Shown here one piece after another: positions 1 through 9,203 of a stretch of 64,000 nt of DNA. The notes below the pieces were generated by a model, which saw nothing but the letters and a program-made list of their open reading frames with translations, had not been told where the DNA came from and did not search any database. The translations under genes and the position numbers were made by a program. Source of the DNA: Gillisella vitis (GTDB taxonomy: Bacteria > Pseudomonadota > Alphaproteobacteria > Rhizobiales > Rhizobiaceae); NCBI RefSeq assembly GCF_021559775.1, contig NZ_CP056047.1:992001-1056000 (forward strand), given 5' to 3'. Every line of letters begins with the position of its first letter. Positions within the stretch are counted from its first letter, which is position 1.

Positions 1-1
1 G

Positions 2-991
2 CTGGACTATGTCGCGCCGATGAACCAGGAACATGCCTATTGCTTGGCGGTGGAAAAGCTTCTCGGCCTGGAAATTCCGATCCGCGGCCAGCTGATCCGG
101 GTTCTTTATTCCGAAATAGGCCGTATCCTGTCGCATATCATGAACGTCACCACGCAGGCGATGGACGTCGGTGCGATGACGCCACCGGTCTGGGGCTTCG
201 AAGAGCGCGAAAAACTGATGGTGTTCTATGAGCGGGCTTCTGGCGCGCGCATGCATGCCGCCTATTTCCGTCCCGGTGGCATTCACCAGGATATTCCGGC
301 CCAACTGGTCGAGGATATCGGTGCCTGGTGCGACCCTTTCCTGAAAGTTCTCGATGATATTGAGGGACTGTTGACCGAGAACCGGATTTTCAAGCAGCGC
401 AATGTCGATATCGGCGTCGTCAGCCTGGAAGATGCCTGGAAATGGGGCTTCTCTGGTGTGATGGTTCGCGGTTCGGGTGCAGCCTGGGATTTGCGCCGCT
501 CGCAGCCTTACGAATGCTATTCCGATATGGAATTCGATATTCCGGTCGGTAAGAATGGCGACTGCTACGACCGCTATCTGATCCGCATGATGGAAATGCG
601 CGAATCGGTGAAGATCATGAAGCAATGCGTCAATCGCCTGCTCGGCGATGCGCGCGTTGGCCCGGTTTCTTCTGTGGATGGCAAGGTTGTGCCGCCGAAA
701 CGGGGTGAGATGAAGCGGTCGATGGAAGCGCTCATCCATCACTTCAAGCTTTACACTGAAGGTTTCCACGTACCGGCTGGCGAAGTTTATGCGGCCGTCG
801 AGGCGCCGAAGGGTGAATTCGGGGTCTATCTGGTAGCGGACGGCACAAACAAGCCGTATCGCTGCAAGATCCGCGCTCCTGGGTTCGTGCATCTGCAAGC
901 CATGGACTTCATGTCGCGCGGTCATCAGCTTGCTGACGTAACGGCGGTGCTGGGGTCTCTCGACATCGTTTTTGGTGAGGTGGATCGTTGA
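2..991 (+). CDS. nuoD: NADH-quinone oxidoreductase subunit D (5' partial)
   Basis: This is the 49-kDa subunit of the peripheral arm of respiratory complex I, which helps form the quinone-binding site. The reading frame is open to the first base of the window: the codons before the first ATG read LDYVAP, the expected family sequence, so the true start lies upstream and only the C-terminal 329 residues or so are present. The typical family ending [12 protein letters not shown] is intact. The stop codon overlaps the ATG of the next small ORF (ATGA). It is the first gene of the nuo run in this window. Identification is secure; the missing N-terminus is only a window-edge effect. Confidence 0.97.
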   Translation: MDYVAPMNQEHAYCLAVEKLLGLEIPIRGQLIRVLYSEIGRILSHIMNVTTQAMDVGAMTPPVWGFEEREKLMVFYERASGARMHAAYFRPGGIHQDIPAQLVEDIGAWCDPFLKVLDDIEGLLTENRIFKQRNVDIGVVSLEDAWKWGFSGVMVRGSGAAWDLRRSQPYECYSDMEFDIPVGKNGDCYDRYLIRMMEMRESVKIMKQCVNRLLGDARVGPVSSVDGKVVPPKRGEMKRSMEALIHHFKLYTEGFHVPAGEVYAAVEAPKGEFGVYLVADGTNKPYRCKIRAPGFVHLQAMDFMSRGHQLADVTAVLGSLDIVFGEVDR

Positions 992-1230
992 TGCAGCTTA
1001 TCCTTTCGGATCGGCAGTGTGGTGCTCGTCTTGCAACGTCGGTTGCAGGTTGGCGCTACGCATTGCAATCCGCTGGGACCGACCGGCACTGTCCCGCCAG
1101 GCCGTCTGCTCTGCAGGCGGCAATCGGGCTTTCTGCCGCATTGCTCGTCAGCGTCCGCGAGAAGGACAATCTGAACGCAGGCCGGGATGCTGTCATGGCG
1201 ACGCATCAAGGTCTTCTGTTCAAAAACTGA
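991..1230 (+). CDS. small hypothetical protein between nuoD and nuoE
   Basis: This is an open frame of 79 codons whose ATG overlaps the nuoD stop codon (ATGA), the usual geometry of translational coupling. It fills the whole space between nuoD and nuoE. The product (starting [14 protein letters not shown]) has no membrane segment, signal peptide or motif I recognise, and its Cys and Arg content is unusual for a structured small protein. My recollection is that other rhizobial nuo operons carry a small unannotated ORF at this position, which mildly supports it. It could equally be spacer that happens to stay open. A competing frame here begins inside nuoD and looks like a shadow. Confidence 0.4.
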   Translation: MQLILSDRQCGARLATSVAGWRYALQSAGTDRHCPARPSALQAAIGLSAALLVSVREKDNLNAGRDAVMATHQGLLFKN

Positions 1231-1248
1231 GATAAGGCGTGAGGAAGT

Positions 1249-2049
1249 ATGTCCGTTCGTCGTTTAGCCGAAGATCAATTCCAGCCCGCATCCTTCGCTT
1301 TTAGCGAGGAAAATGCCGTTTGGGCCGAAGCCACCATCCGCAAATATCCGGAGGGTCGTCAGCAATCCGCTGTCATCCCGCTGTTGATGCGGGCGCAGGA
1401 GCAGGATGGCTGGGTTACCAAGGCGACGATCGAATTCGTCGCGGACAAGCTCGACATGCCCTATATCCGCGTGCTCGAAGTGGCGACCTTTTATACTCAG
1501 TTCCAGTTGAAGCCGGTCGGTACCAAAGCCCATATCCAGGTCTGCGGTACCACGCCCTGTATGCTGCGCGGCTCGGAAGAGCTGATGAAAATCTGTAAGA
1601 AAAAGATCCATCCAGAGCCTCTGGAGCGTAATTCAACCGGGACTCTGTCCTGGGAAGAAGTCGAGTGTCAGGGTGCCTGCGTCAACGCGCCGATGGTGAT
1701 CATTTTCAAGGACGCTTATGAGGATCTGACACCTGAGCGTCTCGAAGAAATCATTGACGCCTTCGAAGCCGGCAAGGGTGTAGAGGTCAAGACAGGCCCG
1801 CAGATCGAGCGGGTGTTTTCTGCGCCTGAAGGCGGCCTGACCAGCCTGACGGAAGAGATCACTCCGGTCCGTTGGGGCGAGGGGCAATCCGGGCAGGATG
1901 AGGCAACGGTTCCTCCATCCAACGCAGCCCGCCCGGTCACCGATACGCCGGTTACCGATCCGAAGCTGAAGACGCCTGCTACCGACAAACCGGCAGCGAG
2001 CGAGAATGCGAAAGTCTCCGGCGACACTGCCGACAAGGCCAAGGGGTGA
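1249..2049 (+). CDS. nuoE: NADH-quinone oxidoreductase subunit E with C-terminal extension
   Basis: This is the 24-kDa thioredoxin-like subunit of the NADH-oxidising module of complex I; it carries the N1a [2Fe-2S] cluster next to NuoF. The four cluster cysteines are C99, C104, C140 and C144, the last two in VECQGACVNAP. The conserved core ends near residue 175. About 90 more residues follow, rich in Pro, Thr, Asp, Lys and Ala, with repeated PVTD-type units, and they look disordered. E. coli NuoE (about 166 residues) has no such tail; extended NuoE proteins are common in rhizobia. A GAGGAAGT ribosome-binding site precedes the ATG. nuoF starts 3 bases after its stop. Confidence 0.96.
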   Translation: MSVRRLAEDQFQPASFAFSEENAVWAEATIRKYPEGRQQSAVIPLLMRAQEQDGWVTKATIEFVADKLDMPYIRVLEVATFYTQFQLKPVGTKAHIQVCGTTPCMLRGSEELMKICKKKIHPEPLERNSTGTLSWEEVECQGACVNAPMVIIFKDAYEDLTPERLEEIIDAFEAGKGVEVKTGPQIERVFSAPEGGLTSLTEEITPVRWGEGQSGQDEATVPPSNAARPVTDTPVTDPKLKTPATDKPAASENAKVSGDTADKAKG

Positions 2050-2052
2050 GAG

Positions 2053-3357
2053 ATGTTACAGGATAAGGACCGCATTTTCACCAATATCTACGGCCTCAAG
2101 GATAAGTCCCTGAAAGGCGCGATGAGCCGCGGCCACTGGGACGGGACCAAGCAGATCCTGGAAAAGGGTCGCGACTGGATCATCAATGAAATGAAGGCCT
2201 CGGGTCTTCGCGGTCGTGGCGGCGCAGGCTTTCCAACGGGTCTGAAGTGGTCTTTCATGCCGAAGGAAAGCGACGGTCGCCCGCATTATCTGGTCGTCAA
2301 TGCCGATGAATCCGAGCCCGGCACCTGCAAGGATCGGGAAATCATGCGCCATGATCCGCATACGCTGCTGGAAGGCTGTGTCATCGCCGGTTTCGCCATG
2401 GGCGCCCACGCCGCCTATATTTATGTACGCGGCGAATATATGCGCGAGCGCGAAGCCCTTCAGGCTGCGATTGACGAATGCTACGAATATGGATTGCTGG
2501 GTAAAAACAACAAGCTCGGCTGGGATTATGACATTTACGTTCACCATGGCGCAGGGGCCTATATCTGCGGCGAGGAAACGGCTCTTCTTGAAAGCCTTGA
2601 AGGCAAGAAGGGCCAGCCACGCCTGAAGCCGCCGTTCCCGGCCAATATGGGTCTCTATGGCTGCCCGACGACGGTCAACAATGTCGAATCGATCGCGGTT
2701 GCGCCGACCATCCTGCGTCGTGGCGCTGGCTGGTTCTCGTCCTTTGGCCGCCCGAACAATGTTGGCACCAAGCTGTTCATGATCTCCGGTCATGTCAACA
2801 AGCCCTGCACGGTTGAAGAGACCATGGGGATCACGTTCCGCGAACTGATCGAGCGGCATGCCGGCGGCATTCGCGGCGGTTGGGACAATCTTCTGGCTGT
2901 CATTCCCGGCGGTGCGTCCTGTCCGGTGGTCAAGGCGGAAGATATTATTGACGTCCCCATGGATTTCGATGGGCTGCGTGATGTGAAATCCTCGTTCGGT
3001 ACCGCAGCGATTATCGTCATGGATAAGTCCACCGATATCATCAAGGCGATTGCCCGGCTGTCGCAGTTCTTCAAGCATGAGAGCTGCGGCCAATGCACGC
3101 CGTGCCGTGAAGGGACCGGCTGGATGTGGCGGGTGATGGAGCGCATGGTGAAGGGCAATGCCCAGAAGCGCGAAATCGACATGCTGTTCCAGGTCACCAA
3201 GCAGATCGAAGGTCATACGATCTGCGCGCTTGGCGATGCGGCTGCTTGGCCGATCCAGGGTCTGATCCGTAATTTCCGGCCTGAGATCGAGGCCAGGATT
3301 GATGACTATACCCGCAAGGCCATGGACCATGGCGCGGTCATGGAAGCGGCTGAGTAA
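2053..3357 (+). CDS. nuoF: NADH-quinone oxidoreductase subunit F
   Basis: This is the 51-kDa subunit of complex I, which binds NADH and FMN and carries the N3 [4Fe-4S] cluster; it is where electrons enter. The glycine-rich FMN/NADH segment [13 protein letters not shown] is at residues 54-66 and the second site [14 protein letters not shown] is near 180. The cluster ligands are C345, C348 and C351 in SCGQCTPC, and C391. At 434 residues it has normal family length. The start follows GGGGTGAGAG closely after nuoE, so the two are probably translated together. Nothing is missing. Confidence 0.98.
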   Translation: MLQDKDRIFTNIYGLKDKSLKGAMSRGHWDGTKQILEKGRDWIINEMKASGLRGRGGAGFPTGLKWSFMPKESDGRPHYLVVNADESEPGTCKDREIMRHDPHTLLEGCVIAGFAMGAHAAYIYVRGEYMREREALQAAIDECYEYGLLGKNNKLGWDYDIYVHHGAGAYICGEETALLESLEGKKGQPRLKPPFPANMGLYGCPTTVNNVESIAVAPTILRRGAGWFSSFGRPNNVGTKLFMISGHVNKPCTVEETMGITFRELIERHAGGIRGGWDNLLAVIPGGASCPVVKAEDIIDVPMDFDGLRDVKSSFGTAAIIVMDKSTDIIKAIARLSQFFKHESCGQCTPCREGTGWMWRVMERMVKGNAQKREIDMLFQVTKQIEGHTICALGDAAAWPIQGLIRNFRPEIEARIDDYTRKAMDHGAVMEAAE

Positions 3358-3401
3358 CGAAGGCTCCGGTTACAGTGGTGCCGAGTAACAAAGGTGATGC
3401 G

Positions 3402-4133
3402 ATGGTTGAGGCTTCGAAACGGACGGGAACTGATGCATCGGCAAAGCCGGCTGACACCAGCCGCGGTGCTGAGATGGCCGGATCGTCGCTGCATGCTTTG
3501 ATGGCCAACCCGATGGCTGCCTTTGCGGCTGCCACGGTGCTTGGTTTCGGTTTTGCCACCCAGATGACCGGTGTGATGCTCGGTTCCATGCAAACAATGA
3601 TGGACAAGCCCACCCGTCGGACGAAGGACGATGTGCCGGAAGATAAAGCTGATCATCAGGTTGCTGCCGCATCCGTTTCAGAGGTCAATTTGAAGCCTGA
3701 AACGCAGCTGCAGCCCGTCGGTGCTCCGGTTTCGGATGCAGTGGTTCAGCCCAAAGTAGCACCCGCACGCCGTCCAGTCGCAAAAACCAAGAGCAAGCCG
3801 CAGGCTGCCAAGCCGGTAAAAAGCCCGGCAGTGCGTTCGGCCAAAAAGCCGACAGTCGCGCCTGTGACACCTGTAGAGGAGCCCGAAGTGAAGGCGGCGC
3901 CTGTTGCCGTCAAGCCCGCCCGGCGGCGCGGCAAGAAGGCGGATCTTAAGGCAATCGGCGGTGTCGGGCCGAAGGTTCAGGAAATGCTCAGTAAACTGGG
4001 TGTTCATGGCCTTGATGATATCGCCACCTGGGCGCCCGAAGATGCGGCACGGATTGATGCGGAGCTTGGTCTCGACGGTCGCATCCTGCGTGATGACTGG
4101 ATCGGACAGGCCCGCAAGCTGACCGGTGCTTGA
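3402..4133 (+). CDS. nuo-operon protein with C-terminal helix-hairpin-helix domain
   Basis: This 243-residue protein lies between nuoF and nuoG. After a short N-terminus there is a hydrophobic Ala/Met-rich stretch at about residues 28-55 that could be a membrane segment, then a long low-complexity Pro/Ala/Lys/Val linker. The C-terminal 60 or so residues form a compact domain (DLKAIGGVGPKVQEMLSKLG and onward, ending RDDWIGQARKLTG). From family knowledge this is the helix-hairpin-helix-like domain that alphaproteobacteria also append to NuoE and ribosomal protein L21. The start chosen has AAGGTGAT upstream; an upstream GTG at 3375 is possible. Its role is unknown; the position suggests a complex I accessory or a partner of NuoE. 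Confidence 0.75.
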   Translation: MVEASKRTGTDASAKPADTSRGAEMAGSSLHALMANPMAAFAAATVLGFGFATQMTGVMLGSMQTMMDKPTRRTKDDVPEDKADHQVAAASVSEVNLKPETQLQPVGAPVSDAVVQPKVAPARRPVAKTKSKPQAAKPVKSPAVRSAKKPTVAPVTPVEEPEVKAAPVAVKPARRRGKKADLKAIGGVGPKVQEMLSKLGVHGLDDIATWAPEDAARIDAELGLDGRILRDDWIGQARKLTGA

Positions 4134-4275
4134 TTAGGCGGGTGTGGCGGCGACGGTTTGTGAATTGTGATTGAGATAGAATGTGTTACGACGTGTTTTG
4201 TGTCTCATGTATGAAGCACTGCACAGAAAAGATGGGCGAAGGCCTATTGGATGAATTGAGGGCGCTCTGCCGCCA

Positions 4276-4362
4276 TGCATCCCACCTTGACTGATGGGAT
4301 GCAAAGCAGGCGAGCGGTCGAGAACTGAGACATGCGTAGCGGAAAATCCTGTGCGGTTTTCC
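4276..4362 (+). other. two hairpins in the leader before nuoG
   Basis: The 282-base space before nuoG, the largest in the operon, contains two stem-loops. The first pairs TGCATCCCA (4276-4284) with TGGGATGCA (4295-4303), nine perfect pairs. The second pairs GGAAAATC (4341-4348) with GGTTTTCC (4355-4362), one pair being G-T. Neither is followed by a T-run, so they do not look like terminators. They could be RNA-processing or stabilising structures. I see no convincing gene in this space. Confidence 0.45.
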
Positions 4363-4415
4363 TGGCCGGACTGAAGAAGCGGCGGCTGCGATGGACGTGA
4401 GACAGGAAGGCGAAT

Positions 4416-6497
4416 ATGGCAAAGCTGAAAGTCGACGGTAAGGAGATCGAGGTTCCCGATCATTTCACGCTGCTTCAGGCGTGCGAGGAAGCGGGTGCCG
4501 AAGTTCCGCGTTTTTGTTTCCACGAGCGGCTTTCGGTCGCTGGCAATTGCCGTATGTGCCTTGTCGAGGTGAAGGGCGGCCCGCCAAAGCCGGCAGCCTC
4601 CTGCGCTATGGGCGTGCGCGATATCCGCGGTGGCCCGAATGGCGAGTTGCCGGAAGTCTATACCAATACGCCAATGGTCAAGAAGGCGCGCGAAGGGGTG
4701 ATGGAGTTCCTCCTCATCAACCACCCGCTCGATTGTCCAATCTGTGACCAGGGCGGCGAATGCGACTTGCAGGACCAGGCCATGGCCTTCGGTATCGACA
4801 GTTCCCGCTATGGCGAGGACAAGCGCGCCGTCGAGGACAAATATATCGGGCCGCTGGTCAAGACGGTGATGAACCGTTGCATTCACTGCACGCGCTGCGT
4901 CCGCTTCACCACCGAAGTGGCCGGCATTGCCGAACTCGGCCTGATCGGTCGTGGCGAGGATGCCGAAATCACCACCTATCTCGAACAGGCAATGACCTCG
5001 GAATTGCAGGGCAATGTCGTTGATCTCTGCCCGGTCGGTGCGCTGACCTCCAAGCCCTTCGCCTTCACGGCCCGTCCGTGGGAATTGGGCAAGACCGAAT
5101 CGGTCGATGTGATGGATGCGCTGGGTTCGGCGATCCGCGTCGATACGCGCGGTCGTGAAGTGATGCGTGTCATGCCGCGCGTCAATGACAGCATCAATGA
5201 AGAGTGGATTTCCGACAAGAGCCGCTTCATTTGGGACGGATTGAAGACCCAGCGTCTGGACCGGCCTTATGTGCGGCGCAATGGACGTCTCCAGCCAGCA
5301 ACCTGGCCAGAAGCCTTCGCCGAAATCAAGACTGCCGTCTCGGCTACCAACGGCTCGAAGATCGGCGCGATTGCTGGTGATCTGGCATCCGTCGAGGAAA
5401 TGTATGCACTGAAGGAACTGCTGACTTCGCTTGGTTCCACCAGCTACGATTGTCGCCAGGACGGCACGGCGCTCGATCCTGTTCTCGGCCGTTCGTCCTA
5501 TATCCTCAACTCCACCATCGAGGGTATCGAGGATGCCGACGCGCTGTTGTTGATCGGTTGCAATCCGCGCCTTGAAGCGGCGGTCATGAATGCGCGTATC
5601 CGCAAGCGGTGGCGTCGTGGTGGCTTCCCGATCGGCGTAATCGGCGAAAACGCTGATCTGCGTTATGATTATAGCTATCTGGGTGCGGGTACTGATACGC
5701 TTTCCGATTTGGTTGCTGGCAAGAACAACTTCTTTGATGCATTGAAGACGGCTGCCAAGCCCTTGATCATCATTGGCCAGGGCGCTTTGACCCGTGGTGA
5801 CGGCGCTGCCGTGCTGGCTCAGGTCGCTGCGCTTGCTGTTGCCGTCGGTGCTGTCAGCGAGAGCTGGAATGGCTTCGGTGTTCTGCATACCGCAGCGTCG
5901 CGCGTCGGTGGCCTCGATCTTGGCTTCGTGCCGGGGCAGGGGGGCAAGACGGCCGCAGAAATGCCTGGTGCAATGGATGTCCTCTTCCTGCTCGGCGCAG
6001 ATGAACTGGATCTGTCGGCCAAGACCGCAAAGCTGACTGTCTATATTGGTTCGCATGGCGATAACGGCGCCCAGAATGCCGATGTTATCTTGCCGGCTGC
6101 CGCCTATACGGAAAAGTCGGGCACTTGGGTGAATACGGAAGGTCGCGTCCAGCTCGGCAATCGCGCTGGTTTCGCGCCGGGTGAGGCTCGCGAAGACTGG
6201 GCTGTGCTGCGCGCGCTTTCGGACGTGCTCGGCAAGAAGCTGCCGTTCGATTCGCTTGGCCAACTGCGACAGAAGCTTTATCAGGTCTATCCTCATTTTG
6301 CCGCGCTTGACGAGATTGCCGCAGGCAATCCGGCGGAAATCGACGCCTTGGCGAAAAAAGGCGGGAACATGACCCAATCCGGGTTTGCGTCTCCGATCAA
6401 AGACTTCTATTTGACAAACCCGATTGCACGCGCGTCTGCGGTGATGGCCGAGTGCTCGGCATTGGCCCGCAACAATTTCAAGGCTGCGGCAGAGTAA
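4416..6497 (+). CDS. nuoG: NADH-quinone oxidoreductase subunit G
   Basis: This is the 75-kDa iron-sulfur subunit that passes electrons from NuoF/NuoE toward the membrane arm. The N-terminal ferredoxin-like [2Fe-2S] ligands are C34, C45, C48 and C63. The His-ligated [4Fe-4S] cluster (N5) uses H103, C107, C110 and C116, and the next [4Fe-4S] cluster uses C155, C158, C161 and a Cys in DLCPVG near 205. The rest is the molybdopterin-oxidoreductase-like domain, without cofactor ligands in this family. At 693 residues it matches rhizobial and mitochondrial forms, shorter than E. coli NuoG. The start has GACAGGAAGG upstream. A very long open frame on the opposite strand is a composition artefact. Confidence 0.98.
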   Translation: MAKLKVDGKEIEVPDHFTLLQACEEAGAEVPRFCFHERLSVAGNCRMCLVEVKGGPPKPAASCAMGVRDIRGGPNGELPEVYTNTPMVKKAREGVMEFLLINHPLDCPICDQGGECDLQDQAMAFGIDSSRYGEDKRAVEDKYIGPLVKTVMNRCIHCTRCVRFTTEVAGIAELGLIGRGEDAEITTYLEQAMTSELQGNVVDLCPVGALTSKPFAFTARPWELGKTESVDVMDALGSAIRVDTRGREVMRVMPRVNDSINEEWISDKSRFIWDGLKTQRLDRPYVRRNGRLQPATWPEAFAEIKTAVSATNGSKIGAIAGDLASVEEMYALKELLTSLGSTSYDCRQDGTALDPVLGRSSYILNSTIEGIEDADALLLIGCNPRLEAAVMNARIRKRWRRGGFPIGVIGENADLRYDYSYLGAGTDTLSDLVAGKNNFFDALKTAAKPLIIIGQGALTRGDGAAVLAQVAALAVAVGAVSESWNGFGVLHTAASRVGGLDLGFVPGQGGKTAAEMPGAMDVLFLLGADELDLSAKTAKLTVYIGSHGDNGAQNADVILPAAAYTEKSGTWVNTEGRVQLGNRAGFAPGEAREDWAVLRALSDVLGKKLPFDSLGQLRQKLYQVYPHFAALDEIAAGNPAEIDALAKKGGNMTQSGFASPIKDFYLTNPIARASAVMAECSALARNNFKAAAE

Positions 6498-6509
6498 GGG
6501 CAAGGGACC

Positions 6510-7553
6510 ATGGACAGTTTCGTTTCTACCTATGTGTGGCCGGCGGCCATCATGATCGGCCAGTCCCTGCTGCTGCTGGTCTGCCTGCTGGTGTTCATTG
6601 CCTATATCCTGTTGGCAGACCGCAAGATCTGGGCGGCGGTGCAATTGCGCCGTGGTCCGAATGTGGTGGGTCCATGGGGGCTTTTCCAGTCCTTCGCCGA
6701 CCTTTTGAAATTCGTGTTCAAAGAACCGATCATTCCGGCTGGCGCCAATAAGGCCGTTTTCCTGCTGGCGCCGCTGGTGGCAGTGACGCTCGCTCTGGCG
6801 ACATGGGCGGTTATTCCGCTCAACCAGGGCTGGGTGATTGCCAATATCAATGTCGGCATTCTCTATGTGTTTGCGATTTCCTCGCTGGAAGTCTACGGCA
6901 TCATCATGGGGGGCTGGGCGTCCAACTCGAAATACCCATTCCTCGGTGCCCTGCGCTCTGCGGCTCAGATGGTCTCCTACGAAGTGTCGATCGGCTTCGT
7001 CATCGTCACGGTGCTGCTGTGTGCGGGATCTCTGAACCTCACCGACATCGTCAATTCCCAGAACCATGGTCTCGGCACGATGATGGGAATGCCGGCCTCG
7101 CTGCTGGACTGGCATTGGCTGTCGCTGTTTCCGATGTTTGTGATCTTCTTCATCTCGGCGCTGGCGGAAACCAATCGTCCTCCCTTCGACCTGCCTGAGG
7201 CTGAATCCGAACTGGTCGCCGGCTTCATGGTCGAATACGGCTCGACCCCTTACATGATGTTCATGCTGGGTGAGTATGCAGCCATCGTGCTGATGTGCGC
7301 CCTGACCACCATTCTGTTTCTGGGTGGCTGGCTGCCGCCGTTGGACATTGCAGTACTCAACTGGGTGCCGGGTATTATCTGGTTCATCCTCAAGGCGACG
7401 CTGGTGTTCTTCATGTTCGGCATCACCAAGGCGATCGTTCCGCGCTACCGTTATGACCAGTTGATGCGCCTGGGTTGGAAAGTGTTCCTGCCGCTGTCGC
7501 TGGCCATGGTGGTCATTGTTGCATTCGTGCTGAAGCTTGGGGGCTGGGCATGA
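6510..7553 (+). CDS. nuoH: NADH-quinone oxidoreductase subunit H
   Basis: This is the membrane subunit that joins the peripheral and membrane arms and contributes to the quinone channel. It has 347 residues and about eight hydrophobic helices. Family motifs are visible: the cytoplasmic loop [20 protein letters not shown] near residues 32-51 and the acidic loop [21 protein letters not shown] near 213-233, which faces the quinone site. It begins 12 bases after nuoG behind AAGGGCAAGGG. Full length and normal. Confidence 0.98.
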   Translation: MDSFVSTYVWPAAIMIGQSLLLLVCLLVFIAYILLADRKIWAAVQLRRGPNVVGPWGLFQSFADLLKFVFKEPIIPAGANKAVFLLAPLVAVTLALATWAVIPLNQGWVIANINVGILYVFAISSLEVYGIIMGGWASNSKYPFLGALRSAAQMVSYEVSIGFVIVTVLLCAGSLNLTDIVNSQNHGLGTMMGMPASLLDWHWLSLFPMFVIFFISALAETNRPPFDLPEAESELVAGFMVEYGSTPYMMFMLGEYAAIVLMCALTTILFLGGWLPPLDIAVLNWVPGIIWFILKATLVFFMFGITKAIVPRYRYDQLMRLGWKVFLPLSLAMVVIVAFVLKLGGWA

Positions 7554-7593
7554 GCCTTCACCCCGCAGATTTCGGCAGAATTGGAGTTTGAAG

Positions 7594-8085
7594 ATGGCAA
7601 GTGTTTCCCAGGCTGTCCGCTCGCTGTTTCTGAAAGAGTTCGTCAACGCATTTTTCCTATCGATGCGTTACTTTTTCAAGCAGAAGGCGACTGTGAACTA
7701 TCCGTTTGAGAAAGGCCCTGTCAGCCCGCGCTTTCGCGGCGAGCATGCGTTGCGCCGCTATCCCAATGGCGAGGAACGTTGCATTGCCTGCAAATTATGC
7801 GAGGCGATCTGTCCGGCCCAGGCGATCACCATCGAAGCCGGCCCGCGCCGCAACGATGGCACGCGCCGCACGGTTCGTTACGATATCGACATGGTAAAAT
7901 GCATCTATTGCGGCTTCTGCCAGGAAGCCTGCCCGGTCGATGCGATCGTCGAAGGTCCGAATTTCGAATTCTCGACGGAATCACGCGAAGAACTCTATTT
8001 CGACAAGGCCAAGCTTCTGGCCAATGGAGATCGGTGGGAGCGGGAAATCGCGCGCAATCTTGCGCAGGATGCCCCTTACCGCTGA
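7594..8085 (+). CDS. nuoI: NADH-quinone oxidoreductase subunit I
   Basis: This is the TYKY-type subunit with two [4Fe-4S] clusters (N6a and N6b) that deliver electrons to N2 in NuoB. The two ferredoxin motifs are C63-C66-C69 with C73 ([11 protein letters not shown]) and C103-C106-C109 with C113 ([11 protein letters not shown]). I chose the ATG giving [10 protein letters not shown] and 163 residues because it matches family length and follows TTGGAGTTTGAAG; an upstream in-frame ATG would overlap nuoH and add 19 atypical residues. Confidence 0.97.
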   Translation: MASVSQAVRSLFLKEFVNAFFLSMRYFFKQKATVNYPFEKGPVSPRFRGEHALRRYPNGEERCIACKLCEAICPAQAITIEAGPRRNDGTRRTVRYDIDMVKCIYCGFCQEACPVDAIVEGPNFEFSTESREELYFDKAKLLANGDRWEREIARNLAQDAPYR

Positions 8086-8152
8086 GATCGTCTTTTTGAG
8101 GAAACCGATGGCGGTTGGGCAAGATCTGTCCGTCCCGGTTTGAAATTGAAAC

Positions 8153-8191
8153 GAAATGCATGGCTGGTCCGGCCCGGACCACTGGCATTTC
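8153..8191 (+). other. long imperfect hairpin between nuoI and nuoJ
   Basis: The 155-base gap after nuoI holds a two-tier inverted repeat. Outer arms GAAATGC and GCATTTC enclose TGGTCCGG and CCGGACCA, which pair around a single-base loop; a small internal loop separates the tiers. As RNA the true loop must be slightly larger. It has no T-tail, so it is more likely an RNA-stability, processing or attenuation element than a full terminator. I see no gene in the gap. Confidence 0.5.
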
Positions 8192-8240
8192 ATGGGACAC
8201 GGCCGCGCCGCGCTCCTGAGGAAGATGAAAAGGCACCATC

Positions 8241-8855
8241 ATGGGTCTTCAGGCAATCTTTTTCTACCTTTTCGCCTTTGTCGCGGTTGCGTCGGCGTTC
8301 ATGGTTATTTCGTCACGCAATCCGGTTCATTCGGTTTTGTTCCTCATCCTCACCTTCGTCAACGCGGCTGGTCTGTTCATGCTGACGGGTGCCGAGTTCC
8401 TGGCGATGATCCTGCTGGTCGTCTATGTCGGCGCGGTTGCAGTGCTCTTCCTGTTCGTGGTGATGATGCTGGACATCGACTTCACGGAATTGAGGGCAGG
8501 GGCTTCGAAATATGGTCCCTTGGCGGCCTTGATCGGCGCCATCGTTGCAGCTGAACTGATCTTCGTCATCGGCGGCTCGGCGATTTCCCCAGCTGCAAAG
8601 CAGGCGATCACCATGCCGATTCCGGCACTGGCGGACCGTCAGAACACGGCCGCGCTCGGTGATGTGCTCTATACCAATTATGTCTTCTTCTTCCAAATCG
8701 CCGGCCTCGTGCTGCTGGTGGCCATGATCGGCGCTATCGTGCTGACGCTGCGTCACCGCCAGCACATCAAGCGGCAGAATATTGCACACCAGGTTGCACG
8801 TGGACCGGCGACTGCCATCAAGGTGGTCAAGGTCAAGCCCGGCCAGGGCATCTGA
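8241..8855 (+). CDS. nuoJ: NADH-quinone oxidoreductase subunit J
   Basis: This is the ND6-type membrane subunit of complex I. At 204 residues it has five hydrophobic helices; the third carries the conserved sequence EFLAMILLVVYVGAVAVLFLFVVMM in outline, including the pi-bulge helix involved in coupling. The C-terminus is a basic tail (RHRQHIKRQN and onward). GAGGAAGATG lies upstream of the ATG. It is separated from nuoI by a hairpin-containing gap and followed 32 bases later by nuoK. Confidence 0.97.
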   Translation: MGLQAIFFYLFAFVAVASAFMVISSRNPVHSVLFLILTFVNAAGLFMLTGAEFLAMILLVVYVGAVAVLFLFVVMMLDIDFTELRAGASKYGPLAALIGAIVAAELIFVIGGSAISPAAKQAITMPIPALADRQNTAALGDVLYTNYVFFFQIAGLVLLVAMIGAIVLTLRHRQHIKRQNIAHQVARGPATAIKVVKVKPGQGI

Positions 8856-8887
8856 GCTGAAGGCAAGGGATCTCAAGGAAACGAACA

Positions 8888-9196
8888 ATGGAAATCGGAC
8901 TTTCCCATTATCTCACCGTCAGCGCGATCCTGTTCATGCTGGGCGTCTTCGGTATCTTCCTGAACCGAAAGAACATCATCGTTATCCTGATGTCGGTGGA
9001 ACTCATTCTTCTGGCGGTAAACGTCAACATGGTGGCCTTCTCGTCATTCCTCAATGATATCGTCGGCCAGGTTTTCGCGCTGTTTATCCTGACCGTCGCG
9101 GCTGCGGAAGCCGCGATCGGCCTTGCTATCCTCGTTGTCTTCTACCGCAACCGCGGATCGATCGCCGTTGAAGACGTCAACATGATGAAGGGCTGA
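8888..9196 (+). CDS. nuoK: NADH-quinone oxidoreductase subunit K
   Basis: This is the small ND4L-type membrane subunit of complex I. It has 102 residues and three transmembrane helices. The two buried glutamates of the family are seen in [13 protein letters not shown] (second helix) and [11 protein letters not shown] (third helix), which belong to the proton path. GGATCTCAAGGAAACG precedes the ATG. Normal length. Confidence 0.97.
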   Translation: MEIGLSHYLTVSAILFMLGVFGIFLNRKNIIVILMSVELILLAVNVNMVAFSSFLNDIVGQVFALFILTVAAAEAAIGLAILVVFYRNRGSIAVEDVNMMKG

Positions 9197-9203
9197 TACG
9201 GCT

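Noticed and set aside
2056..3330. Reverse-strand frame of 424 codons opposite nuoF
   Set aside because: Shadow of nuoF with no recognisable motif.
4134..7646. Reverse-strand open frame of 1170 codons opposite nuoG and nuoH
   Set aside because: It lies wholly opposite two certain genes, has low-complexity His/Gln/Arg-rich translation, and arises from third-position bias in the real genes.
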